Shown: piece by piece, positions 50,589 through 57,866 of the stretch | Layout of the letters: each line of letters opens with the position of its first letter | Position numbering within the stretch: the stretch's first letter is position 1 | NCBI GenBank assembly: GCA_021780315.1 | Contig: JAJXYY010000033.1 | Span: 186,001-250,000 of the forward strand | DNA length: 64,000 bases | DNA from: Acidobacteriota bacterium | GTDB taxonomy: Bacteria; Acidobacteriota; Terriglobia; Terriglobales; Acidobacteriaceae | Direction: 5' to 3' | Made by a program: the position numbers and the translations under genes | The notes under the pieces: generated by a model | What the model saw: the letters and a program-made list of their open reading frames with translations, nothing else | Told to the model about the DNA's origin: nothing | Databases searched by the model: none

Positions 50589-51734
50589 CTACCGAATCTG
50601 CGGCGTGTCTGCGGACGAAGGAGCCCGGAGGCTGGCGAGAAAAGCGAGAAGCTCGGGCGGAAGCGGTGCATCGAGGTCCATGGCTTTGCCCGTCTGGGGG
50701 TGTGTGAAGGAGAGATGCGCGGCGTGAAGGAAGTTGCGTTCCAGCGAAAGCGCATCCTCCGGATTGCGAGGATTGAGGATACGGTGCGGTGCGCCGTAAA
50801 GGTTGTCGCCAACGACGGGATGGCCGAGCGACTGCATGTGGACGCGGATCTGGTGCGTGCGGCCAGTTTCGATGCGGACCTCGACGAGCGTGAACGGTCC
50901 GTAGGGAGAAGCTATTCGTTCCAGCACCTGGACATGCGAGACGGCAGTGCGGGCACCTGATTCCAGCGAGCGACGGGTGGTCATTCGGATACGACGGAGG
51001 ATGTCGCGGGCAATGGGGAGATTGATAGTGACGTTGTCCTTGGCAAGGTGGCCGTGAACGAGGGCGCGGTAGGTTTTGGCTACCTGGCGTTGGGAGAACA
51101 TCTCGCCCAGCTTGCGGTGGGTGGAGTCGTCCTTGGCGACGAGGATAATGCCGCTGGTCTGCTTGTCGAGGCGGTGCACGATGCCGGGGCGGAGGTCGCC
51201 GCCAACCTCGGAGAGCGCGTTGAGGTGGAAGAGGAGAGCGTTGACCAGGGTGCCGCGATTGCGAGCGTCGTCGGTGGAGCCGGAGCCGGCGTGCACCATC
51301 ATGCCAGCAGGCTTGTTGATGACGGCCAAATACTTGTCTTCAAAGAGGATATCGAGCGGAATGTCCTCGGGGACGGCGTGCAGCGGCTCGGGGCGAGGGG
51401 CACCTTCGATCTCGATGGGCTCGCCGCCGAGGAGCTTCTGCTTGGGCTTGGCGAGGTTGCCGTTGACGCGGACCTGGCCGTTCTCGATCAGCAGTTGGAC
51501 ACGGGCGCGCGAGATGTCTGGGATGGCCTGGGCGAGGTACTGGTCCAGACGCAGACCGGCGGCGGCGGGGTCGGCCACGATGTGGCGGATGCCGTCGGTA
51601 AGATCAACATCGTCCTCGAGTTCTAGGACGGGGATGGGGGGCGGGGGAGTCTCTTCGACGCCGCGGGTGGCGCGGTACTCCGCACGGACGGAGTGGTGGC
51701 GCTGGCCTTTGGGGAGCATGTTCTTAGATGGCAT
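50589..51734 (-). CDS. Pseudouridine synthase, RluA/RluD family
   Basis: From the ATG at 51734 (overlapping the last 11 bases of the Lgt-like gene) the product is 381 residues. It has an N-terminal S4 RNA-binding domain (AGLRLDQYLAQAIPDISRAR, LIENGQVRVNG) and the catalytic domain with the RluA-family motif GGDLRPGIVHRLDKQTSGII, which contains the catalytic Asp in HRLDKQTSG, plus ETGRTHQIRVHMQSLGHPVVG. It makes pseudouridine in 23S rRNA (RluD) or related RNAs. A polar ~30-residue N-terminal extension precedes the S4 domain. Confidence 0.93.
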   Translation of the reverse strand: MPSKNMLPKGQRHHSVRAEYRATRGVEETPPPPIPVLELEDDVDLTDGIRHIVADPAAAGLRLDQYLAQAIPDISRARVQLLIENGQVRVNGNLAKPKQKLLGGEPIEIEGAPRPEPLHAVPEDIPLDILFEDKYLAVINKPAGMMVHAGSGSTDDARNRGTLVNALLFHLNALSEVGGDLRPGIVHRLDKQTSGIILVAKDDSTHRKLGEMFSQRQVAKTYRALVHGHLAKDNVTINLPIARDILRRIRMTTRRSLESGARTAVSHVQVLERIASPYGPFTLVEVRIETGRTHQIRVHMQSLGHPVVGDNLYGAPHRILNPRNPEDALSLERNFLHAAHLSFTHPQTGKAMDLDAPLPPELLAFLASLRAPSSADTPQIR

Positions 51735-52533
51735 GGGAGACTGGCTTTCGGGGTTCGGCTGGGCTGGGCTCGGGGAAGCTGGAGTGGATGCTGGCCGGGT
51801 CGGGCAGCAGAAGAAGAAAGGCACCAGCAACCATGCCCAGAGCGAGCCACTGGATTGGATCAAGGACGGTGTCCAGGTGAAAGCCGACGAGGGTGAGATC
51901 GTCGGTATTGGGCTGGCGGAAGAAGGTGATGACGAACTGAGCGACACCGGATGCAGCAAGTGCCAGGGCAGCCGTGCGGCCAGGGATCGGGCGGCGGCGC
52001 AGATAGACGAGCAACCCAGCGGTGATGCTCAGCGCCGCGACTGCGGCATAGATCGCAATGGGATGCAGGCGAGTAAAACCCGAGGGCGAGGGAATGCTCC
52101 AGCGAACCGCGGTGATGAGGCCGGGGTCGCTACCTTCGGCGAGGTGGCCGAGGGCGAGGAAGGCCCAGACGAGGGTTGCACAGGGGGCCCAGGCGTCCAG
52201 CGTGCGAAGCAGAGGCAAGCCGCGGCGACGCAGGTACAGTGCGGTCGCAAGCATGGTGAGCAGGATTCCCGTGGCGGTGAGGCTGGGTAAAGCCAGCAGA
52301 AACAACGGATAGCTGAGGAAGCTGCGCAGATTGCCCACGACCAGCAGTAGGCGGGAGATGACGAAGGCGCTGAGGATGGTAAAGGTTCCAGCGTTCCAGA
52401 GAGCGTCTGGATCCAGTCCTGCCAGAGCGGCTGTGCGGAGGCTGAGCGAGAGTCCGGTCATGAGTCCAACGGCGGCGAGGACGCCAAATGTGGGAAGGAT
52501 GAGGCGGCCGAAGTGGAGGATGTAGGGATGCAT
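51724..52533 (-). CDS. Lgt-family (prolipoprotein diacylglyceryl transferase-like) protein lacking catalytic residues
   Basis: The 269-residue polytopic membrane protein aligns along its whole length with Lgt: MHPYILHFGRLILPTFGVLA at the start, the LVWAFLALGHLAEGSDPG stretch where Lgt has its Arg/Asn motif (GRLGNFINGE), LHPIAIYAA where Lgt has HPTQLYE, and VAQFVITFFRQPNTDDL where Lgt has RFIVEFFRQP. The conserved HGG motif, the GRxGNFxNxE Arg/Asn/Glu, the YE pair and the RF-x2-EF Arg/Glu are all replaced here. The fold is kept, the known active site is not, so normal lipoprotein diacylglyceryl transfer is unlikely; another lipid or lipoprotein role is possible. It precedes the RluD-type gene in an operon. 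Confidence 0.8.
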   Translation of the reverse strand: MHPYILHFGRLILPTFGVLAAVGLMTGLSLSLRTAALAGLDPDALWNAGTFTILSAFVISRLLLVVGNLRSFLSYPLFLLALPSLTATGILLTMLATALYLRRRGLPLLRTLDAWAPCATLVWAFLALGHLAEGSDPGLITAVRWSIPSPSGFTRLHPIAIYAAVAALSITAGLLVYLRRRPIPGRTAALALAASGVAQFVITFFRQPNTDDLTLVGFHLDTVLDPIQWLALGMVAGAFLLLLPDPASIHSSFPEPSPAEPRKPVSHAI

Positions 52534-52584
52534 GAAGAGGGTGCAGGCTGGGAAGATACTGCTCCAGCTTTGGAAAAGTGCAAG

Positions 52585-52780
52585 AAAACCGACCCGCGGG
52601 GCCGTGCGACGAAGTGCTGGTGAACCCGTCCTAAGACGGCGGGACCCTGCCGTGGCTCTTTAGGCATTCCGGACTGGCGGACGCTGCACACCGAGCCATG
52701 TATACGAGCTAGGTCCCTGTTCAATGAATGTTGGTTCAACCAGCATGGATCGCGCACCTGCTTAGCAGGCCGGTCTCTTG
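52585..52780 (-). ncRNA. ssrS: 6S RNA (candidate ssrS), downstream of zapA
   Basis: On the minus strand a long, nearly fully paired rod can be drawn: the ends pair as GACC/GGTC and GTGCGCGA/TCGTCGCAC, the next segment as TGCTGGTTGAACC/GGTTCACCAGCA, and the inner arm as GGGACC/GGTCCC and TGGCTC/GAGCCA. In between is an open central region carrying a small hairpin (CCGTC-TTAG-GACGG) on its 3' side, as in 6S RNA. It ends in GGTTTTC. The position directly after zapA is the conserved site of ssrS. A promoter (TTGCAA, 17 bases, TAGCAT) lies just upstream at 52787-52815. 6S RNA mimics an open promoter and inhibits sigma-70 RNA polymerase in stationary phase. Confidence 0.75.
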
Positions 52781-52786
52781 AGTTGG

Positions 52787-52815
52787 ATGCTACCTGCCTG
52801 GCCGGTCGATTGCAA
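52787..52815 (-). promoter_or_regulatory. Promoter of the 6S RNA
   Basis: On the minus strand TTGCAA (52810-52815) and TAGCAT (52787-52792) are 17 bases apart, placing the start at about 52780. Confidence 0.55.
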
Positions 52816-52836
52816 GCGTGGGAGGGGAGGGGGTTG

Positions 52837-53199
52837 CTAGCCGACCTTGCGGTCTTCGAGGACTTCGTCGAGCATTCCGGAGAGCGAGCCTGCGCGGGAG
52901 CGCATGGATGTTTGGGATTGGGAGATGGTGCCGGCCAGGGTGTCGTAGCGTTGGCGGAGGGTGGCTAGTTCGTCGGCGATGTTGAGGGCGGCGAGGACGG
53001 CTACGCGGAGCGAATCGACGGTACCACCCTGGGCGGAGACGGCGCGCATCTTGGCGTCGACGGAGTGGGCAAGTTGTTGAATATAAGCTGGATCAGTTCC
53101 GCGGAGGTGGTAGATCTGGTCGTAGATATCGACGTTGATGGATTCAACGCTCATGGATTGTGCTTCGGACATGGCTTGGGGCTCTCTGGGTTCATCCAT
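52837..53199 (-). CDS. zapA: Cell division protein ZapA
   Basis: AAGGAG stands six bases before the ATG. The 120-residue protein contains a ZapA domain (SINVDIYDQIYHLRGTDPAY, AKMRAVSAQGGTVDSLRVAV, AALNIADELATLRQRYDTLA) and a coiled-coil C-terminus. ZapA cross-links FtsZ filaments and stabilises the Z-ring. A 25-residue N-terminal extension is slightly longer than in E. coli. The 26-base spacing to the upstream coiled-coil gene suggests a common transcript. Confidence 0.9.
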   Translation of the reverse strand: MDEPREPQAMSEAQSMSVESINVDIYDQIYHLRGTDPAYIQQLAHSVDAKMRAVSAQGGTVDSLRVAVLAALNIADELATLRQRYDTLAGTISQSQTSMRSRAGSLSGMLDEVLEDRKVG

Positions 53200-53224
53200 C
53201 GCTAACTCCTTTTAGTGGAGTGAT

Positions 53225-53494
53225 TTAGAGGAGTTCATCCATCTGTTGGAGCATTTTTTCGACGCGTTGACGAACGGTATCGCGTTCCTTGTTGAGGAGG
53301 TTGAGCTCGGATTCGGTGGCGGACTGGGAGGCGAGCTGGGCTGCAAGTTGTTCACGCAGAAGGACTACTTCGGCCTCCGCGGCGGCGCGGGCTTCGCGTT
53401 CGCGCTTGACGATTTCGACGGCGCGGAGGACTTTTTGTTCGAGCGCCTGGAACTCGTCTGCACTGATGCTGGGGCTGATGGCGGATGTGCTCAT
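53225..53494 (-). CDS. ZapB-like coiled-coil protein
   Basis: From the ATG at 53494 the protein has 89 residues: a short N-terminus (MSTSAISPSISADEFQALEQ), then one continuous coiled coil (KVLRAVEIVKREREARAAAE, ELNLLNKERDTVRQRVEKML) ending in QQMDELL. Its size, composition and place directly upstream of zapA, and the C-terminal EKMLQQMDEL that resembles ZapB-like proteins, point to a division-related protein. The frame is open further upstream but the ATG matches the start of the coiled-coil region; no Shine-Dalgarno is seen. Confidence 0.7.
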   Translation of the reverse strand: MSTSAISPSISADEFQALEQKVLRAVEIVKREREARAAAEAEVVLLREQLAAQLASQSATESELNLLNKERDTVRQRVEKMLQQMDELL

Positions 53495-53664
53495 AGTGTG
53501 AGTATAGATGCGGGGAACGTGGATTTTAGGGGAGAAATGGCAGGTGGAATCAATTTGGATGCGGAATTGCGGTGGGTTTGGGGCGTGGTGTCGGGGTGGA
53601 CAGCTTGTGGAGAATTGTGTGGCTGCCTCCGGTGAGAAGCAGCCACGTTTGAGATTGCGGGATT

Positions 53665-55773
53665 TCAGGCTCGGATGGTGCCACCGAGGCTGGTGAGGGT
53701 GGCGATGATATTGGTCCACCAGGTGGTGAGTTCTTCCTCGTTGAGGGTGCGTTCGGTGGACTGGAAGACGCAGCGGAGGAGGAGAGCGTAGTGGGCCGGG
53801 GGGACGGACTTACCCTTGGGGTCGCGGAAGATTTCTACGGGGTTGAGGCGCTGGAGTTCCGGGATGTCAAGGGCGCGGATGGCGGTGGCGACGGTGTGCC
53901 ACTGCATGGTGTCGGGGAAGGTGAAGGAGAAGTCGCGCTCGACGGCCTGGAAGCGGGAGAGGTCGCGGGCGGTGACCTGCTTGAGCGGCAGAGAGTAGAG
54001 GGTGGCGAGATCCACCTGAGCGAGGAAGATGGGTTGACGGAGTTTGCGCTTGTTGGTCTCAGCTTGAGTGAGTTCGCCGAAGTGGGCTATGGGGGTTCCG
54101 TTGAGGAGAGCGGTGGCACTGCGGCCGGGTTGGAGCCAGGCGGGAGCTTCTGGGGTGAAGGTGACGTCGGCTGGCGCGAAGAGGGCGAGGAGGGATTCGA
54201 TGACGCCTTTGAGCTCGAAGATGGGAGCGTCGGTGGCGGAGTGGAGCGGGGTGGCGGGGACGGCTCCGGTGAGGCCGAGGGAGAGTTGCGCGGACTCGAT
54301 GACCGCGTGGGTGGTGCCGGTGAAGATCTGGCCCTGCTCGAAGAGGCGGACATCTTTGACGTCGCGGTTGAGGTTATGGGCGAGCATGGTGACCATGCCG
54401 GGGACGAGTGAGGGGCGGAGGAGAGAGGCTTCTTCGGAGAGGGGGTTTTCGAGGGGGATGGTTCCCTGCCCTGCTGTAGCGAAGAGGTCGCTGTCGAGTT
54501 GGCTGGCGAAGGTGCTGGAGATGGACTCGGAGAAGCCGAGGGTGAGGAGGCGAGTGCGGACGGCGGCCTCGGGGGCGGCGGTGGGGTGGGCGATGACGAT
54601 GCCGGGGGTGGGGAGGGTGTTGGCAAAACGGTTGTAGCCGTACACGCGGGCGACCTCTTCGATGAGGTCGATCTCGCGCTCGAGATCGAGGCGCCAGGAG
54701 GGGAGTTGGGCGGCGAAGGTGGCGGAAGGCCCGGGGCTAGAGGCCGCCTGAGCGGCGGTGAGGGAGCAGCCGAGCGCGGTGAGGTACTGGTGGATGAGTT
54801 CGGGGGTGAGGGCGGATTGGGTGGGGGTGTCGGCGAGGGTGGTGCCGAGGTGGCGCTGGACCTGTGCGACCGAGAGGGTGATGGCGGGGCGGTTGGCGGT
54901 TTTGGCGGCGACTTGGGGGAGTATGAGGTCGATGAGTTCGCCTTCGGGGTGGCCTCCGCTGGCGAGGATGAGCTGGGAGACGAGGGCGTTGGCGATGGGG
55001 GCGGCGTTGAAGTCGCCACCGCGCTCGAAGCGGTGGGAGGCGTCGGTGTGGAGGCCGTGGCGGCGGGAGGAGCGGCGGATGGTGGCGGGGTCGAACCAGG
55101 CGGCTTCGACGAGGATGTTGCGGGTTTCGGGGGTGATCATGGAGTCCCAGCCGCCCATGACTCCGGCGAGGGCGAGGGCTTTGACTTCGTCGGCGACGAC
55201 GAGGTCGTCGGGTTCGAGGGTGCGTTCGGTGCCGTCGAGGAGCTTGATCTTTTCGCCCTTGTGGGCGAGGCGGACGACGATGCCGCCTTCGAGTTTGTCG
55301 AGGTCGAAGGCGTGGGTTGGATGGCCCATGCCGAGGAGGATGAAGTTGCTGGCGTCGACGGCGTTGGAGATCTGCTTTTGGCCGAGGAGGTTGAAGTACT
55401 GGCTGACGAGGCCGGTGCTGGGGGCGATGGTGACGTTGCGGAGGACCTGGGCGGTGAAGCGGCCGCAGAGGGTGGGGGCTTCGATGCGGACGGGGAAGGG
55501 CGTGGCGGCGGGCTGGGCGGGAGGCAGCGCGGTGTGGAAGGGCAGCAGCGGGAGGTTGTAGATAGTGGCGGCTTCGCGGGCGATGCCGTAGTGGTTCATG
55601 GCGTCGACGCGGTTGGTGGTGATGTCCATCTCGAAGAGGTGGCCGTTATTGGGGCCGAGATCGTGGACACCTTCTACGGCGATGCCGCGGAGGGTAAGGT
55701 CTTCGGCGAGCTGGTGGTCGTCAGCGGGGATGTTGGGGACGTAGGTGCGGAGCCAGTTAGTCAGAATCTTCAT
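53665..55773 (-). CDS. pheT: Phenylalanine--tRNA ligase beta subunit without the OB-fold tRNA-binding insert
   Basis: A 702-residue PheT, about 95 shorter than usual. The N-terminus (MKILTNWLRTYVPNIPADDH, LRGIAVEGVHDLGPNNG) jumps at once into LFEMDITTNRVDAMNHYGIA, which in typical PheT follows a ~100-residue OB-fold (EMAP-like) domain; that domain is missing. The B3/B4 editing region, B5 domain (ITLSVAQVQRHLGTTL) and the catalytic-like core (SEEASLLRPSLVPGMV) and C-terminal anticodon-binding domain (RFQAVERDFSFTFP) are present. It pairs with PheS (encoded 2 kb away) to charge tRNA-Phe. zapB-like and zapA follow downstream. Confidence 0.94.
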   Translation of the reverse strand: MKILTNWLRTYVPNIPADDHQLAEDLTLRGIAVEGVHDLGPNNGHLFEMDITTNRVDAMNHYGIAREAATIYNLPLLPFHTALPPAQPAATPFPVRIEAPTLCGRFTAQVLRNVTIAPSTGLVSQYFNLLGQKQISNAVDASNFILLGMGHPTHAFDLDKLEGGIVVRLAHKGEKIKLLDGTERTLEPDDLVVADEVKALALAGVMGGWDSMITPETRNILVEAAWFDPATIRRSSRRHGLHTDASHRFERGGDFNAAPIANALVSQLILASGGHPEGELIDLILPQVAAKTANRPAITLSVAQVQRHLGTTLADTPTQSALTPELIHQYLTALGCSLTAAQAASSPGPSATFAAQLPSWRLDLEREIDLIEEVARVYGYNRFANTLPTPGIVIAHPTAAPEAAVRTRLLTLGFSESISSTFASQLDSDLFATAGQGTIPLENPLSEEASLLRPSLVPGMVTMLAHNLNRDVKDVRLFEQGQIFTGTTHAVIESAQLSLGLTGAVPATPLHSATDAPIFELKGVIESLLALFAPADVTFTPEAPAWLQPGRSATALLNGTPIAHFGELTQAETNKRKLRQPIFLAQVDLATLYSLPLKQVTARDLSRFQAVERDFSFTFPDTMQWHTVATAIRALDIPELQRLNPVEIFRDPKGKSVPPAHYALLLRCVFQSTERTLNEEELTTWWTNIIATLTSLGGTIRA

Positions 55774-55853
55774 GGTGGACGACTACAAGTCTAAATGTTT
55801 GGATTTGTGAATGATGGGTTGTGTTAGTCTTCAGCATATTTTTTGGAGGGGTT

Positions 55854-56126
55854 ATGCCGAAGTTTGTGATTGAACGGAATATTCCTGGGGCGGGGGCTTT
55901 GACACAGGAGCAGATTGCGGGGATTTCGAAGACCTCGTGCTCGGTGCTGAATACTCTTGGACCGCAGATTCAGTGGGTGGAGTCGTATGTGACGGACGAC
56001 AAGATCTACTGCATTTACATTGCGCCGGACGAGGCGACGGTGCGGAAACATGCGGAGATGGGTGGGTTTCCGGCAAACTCGGTGGCGCAGGTGCGGCGGA
56101 TGATTGACCCTACTACTGCTGAGTAG
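55854..56126 (+). CDS. DUF4242 protein
   Basis: GGAGGGG stands a few bases before the ATG at 55854. The 90-residue product belongs to DUF4242 (SCO4226-like): MPKFVIERNIPGAGALTQEQ, VLNTLGPQIQWVESYVTDDK and CIYIAPDEATVRKHAEMGGF. These small ferredoxin-fold proteins bind a metal in one studied homolog; here the role is unknown. It lies divergent from pheT and between pheT and pheS, which are normally neighbours. Confidence 0.85.
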   Translation: MPKFVIERNIPGAGALTQEQIAGISKTSCSVLNTLGPQIQWVESYVTDDKIYCIYIAPDEATVRKHAEMGGFPANSVAQVRRMIDPTTAE

Positions 56127-56180
56127 CGCGGCTGGGGCATAGGGGTTGCGAATGGGGTGCGCGGAGCAGTCATAGCTAAA

Positions 56181-56215
56181 TTAGCAAGGTTAGTAAATAT
56201 TGATAAAGTTGCTAA
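56181..56215. other. AT-rich intergenic inverted repeat
   Basis: TTAGCAA (56181-56187) and TTGCTAA (56209-56215) are inverted copies in an AT-rich 186-base stretch between the DUF4242 and holin-family genes. It could be a promoter/operator or a weak transcript end. Confidence 0.3.
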
Positions 56216-56343
56216 CTTTGCATGAGTGGTTGTTTTTTGTTGAGAGGCAAGAGTATCTGGACGGGGGTCAGGGTATGCTCTTGGGGCGGAGTGCTGCGGG
56301 TGCATCCGGGAGTTCAAATTTTGCGGTTTGCGAGGGATGAGCT

Positions 56344-56697
56344 ATGTTGCGAATGCTTTTGCACTGGATTTTGAATGCGGTGACGTTGCTGGTGGTGGCG
56401 CACTTTGTGGCGGGATTTGTGGTGAGCAGTTTTGTTTCGGCGTTGATTGCGGTGGTGGTGATTGGGCTGCTGAATGCGACGCTGGGTTTGCTGCTGAAGT
56501 TTGTGACGTTGCCACTGGGGATTTTGTCGTTTGGGTTGTTTTTTCTGGTGATCAATGCGGTGGTGTTGTGGTTTTCGAGCAAGTTGGTGCCGGGGTTTGA
56601 AGTGACGACGTTCAAGGCGGCGTTTCTAGGGGCGTTGGCGCTGGCGGTGATGCATCTGCTGTTTGCGTTTTTGTGGAGTGCGGAGCGGGACGCTTAG
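56344..56697 (+). CDS. Phage holin family / YvlD-type membrane protein
   Basis: GAGG stands eight bases before the ATG. The 117-residue protein has four hydrophobic segments: LLHWILNAVTLLVVAHFVAG, SALIAVVVIGLLNATLGLLL, GILSFGLFFLVINAVVLWFS and AAFLGALALAVMHLLFAFLW. The pattern NATLG-LLKFVTLPLGILSFGLFFLVINA is that of the YvlD/phage holin 4_2 family of small inner-membrane proteins; despite the name no phage genes are near. It is a single gene convergent with the acyltransferase gene. Confidence 0.85.
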   Translation: MLRMLLHWILNAVTLLVVAHFVAGFVVSSFVSALIAVVVIGLLNATLGLLLKFVTLPLGILSFGLFFLVINAVVLWFSSKLVPGFEVTTFKAAFLGALALAVMHLLFAFLWSAERDA

Positions 56698-56703
56698 GGG
56701 GGG

Positions 56704-57837
56704 CTAGTCTTCGCGGGCTGGGACGAAGGTGAAGCGGCGCTTGAGGCGGAGGAAAGGCCGCTCGAAGTACTGGTAGGAGAGGTGTGCGAGGAGGACGGTG
56801 GCGGCCAGAACGATGGTGGTGCCGAGTGAGGCACGGAGTTGCGGGGAGAGGTGCAGGGTGGCGGTGAGGGTGGTGAGGGCCTGGCCGCCCTGGGTGAAGA
56901 CGAGGTGGAGGATCAGGGAGTGGAAGACGTAGAGGCCGAAGGAGATTTGGCCGAGGTAGGCGAGCCAGCGGGGGATGCAGTTTTCGGGCAGGCCGAGGAG
57001 GCTGAGGAAGAGAAGGGTGCAGCCGGCAAGGACAAGGGCCCATCCGGCGAGGGCGCCGATGGGGGTGGGGTGGAGGTCCCAGCTTTTGACGCCGAAGGTG
57101 AGGAGGGCTACGAACCAGCAGGAAAGGGCGAGGGCTGCGGTGAGGGCGCGGGCGGGTAGCGGGAGCTGCGGGAGGCGGCCACGGAGAGCAAGAGCGAGGA
57201 TGGTTCCGGCGGCGAAGAACTGGAAGTGGACGAAGCTGTTGGTCCATTCGCCGTTGTCTCCGATGGGGGCGGAGTGGAGGGCGTAGAAGAGGATGACGGC
57301 GTAGGAGGCGGCAAGCAGGAGGGCGCTGGTGAGTTGGAGGGCTCGGCGGCCACCGAGGGCGACGAGCAGGGGGATGGCGATGTAGAACTGCTCTTCGACG
57401 GAGATGCTCCAGAGTGGATCGACGGGACCGGCGATCCAGCTATGGCGGACGATGTACCAGTTACCGGCAAACAGGGTGAAGGCAAGCCAGGAGGAGTGGG
57501 TGGTGGGGCCGACGTCGGGCAGGAAGCGGGCGAGGAGGGCTAGTCCGTAGAAGGCGGTGAAGTAGAGCGGCCAGATGCGGAGGATGCGGCGGGCGTAGAA
57601 GGCCGGGACGTGGATGCGGTGGGTCTGGGCGAGTTCACGGAGGAGGAGTTCGGTGATGAGGAAGGCGCTAAGGAGGAAGAAGACGGGAACGCCGAAGGCT
57701 CCGACGGTGGAGAAGTTGAAGAGCCAGGGGTTGCGGATGGGGTCGGTGGGGACGTAGTCCATGCGGTGGAAGCAGAAGACGCAGAGGAATGCGAGGAAGC
57801 GGAGAGCGTCGAGTTCGGGGCGGTAGTAGCGCTTCAT
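56704..57837 (-). CDS. Acyltransferase family 3 (OafA/YrhL-like) membrane protein
   Basis: Start chosen at the ATG at 57837, where the family's N-terminal motif begins (MKRYYRPELDALRFLAFLCV); the frame is open upstream but that part is arginine-rich noise. The 377-residue protein has about ten membrane helices and typical motifs FHRMDYVPTD with the His, VPVFFLLSAFLITELLLREL, FYARRILRIWPLYF and WSISVEEQFYIAIPLLVALG. Such enzymes O-acylate sugars of lipopolysaccharide, exopolysaccharide or peptidoglycan. The gene lies 30 bases downstream of pheS in the same direction, so it may be transcribed with it. Confidence 0.92.
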   Translation of the reverse strand: MKRYYRPELDALRFLAFLCVFCFHRMDYVPTDPIRNPWLFNFSTVGAFGVPVFFLLSAFLITELLLRELAQTHRIHVPAFYARRILRIWPLYFTAFYGLALLARFLPDVGPTTHSSWLAFTLFAGNWYIVRHSWIAGPVDPLWSISVEEQFYIAIPLLVALGGRRALQLTSALLLAASYAVILFYALHSAPIGDNGEWTNSFVHFQFFAAGTILALALRGRLPQLPLPARALTAALALSCWFVALLTFGVKSWDLHPTPIGALAGWALVLAGCTLLFLSLLGLPENCIPRWLAYLGQISFGLYVFHSLILHLVFTQGGQALTTLTATLHLSPQLRASLGTTIVLAATVLLAHLSYQYFERPFLRLKRRFTFVPARED

Positions 57838-57866
57838 GGGTTGTGCGGGCTGGGTGCGCGTGGGCT

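Noticed and set aside
54499..55794. 431-codon plus-strand frame opposite pheT
   Set aside because: Glycine/glutamate/valine-rich shadow with no motif; pheT is unambiguous on the minus strand.
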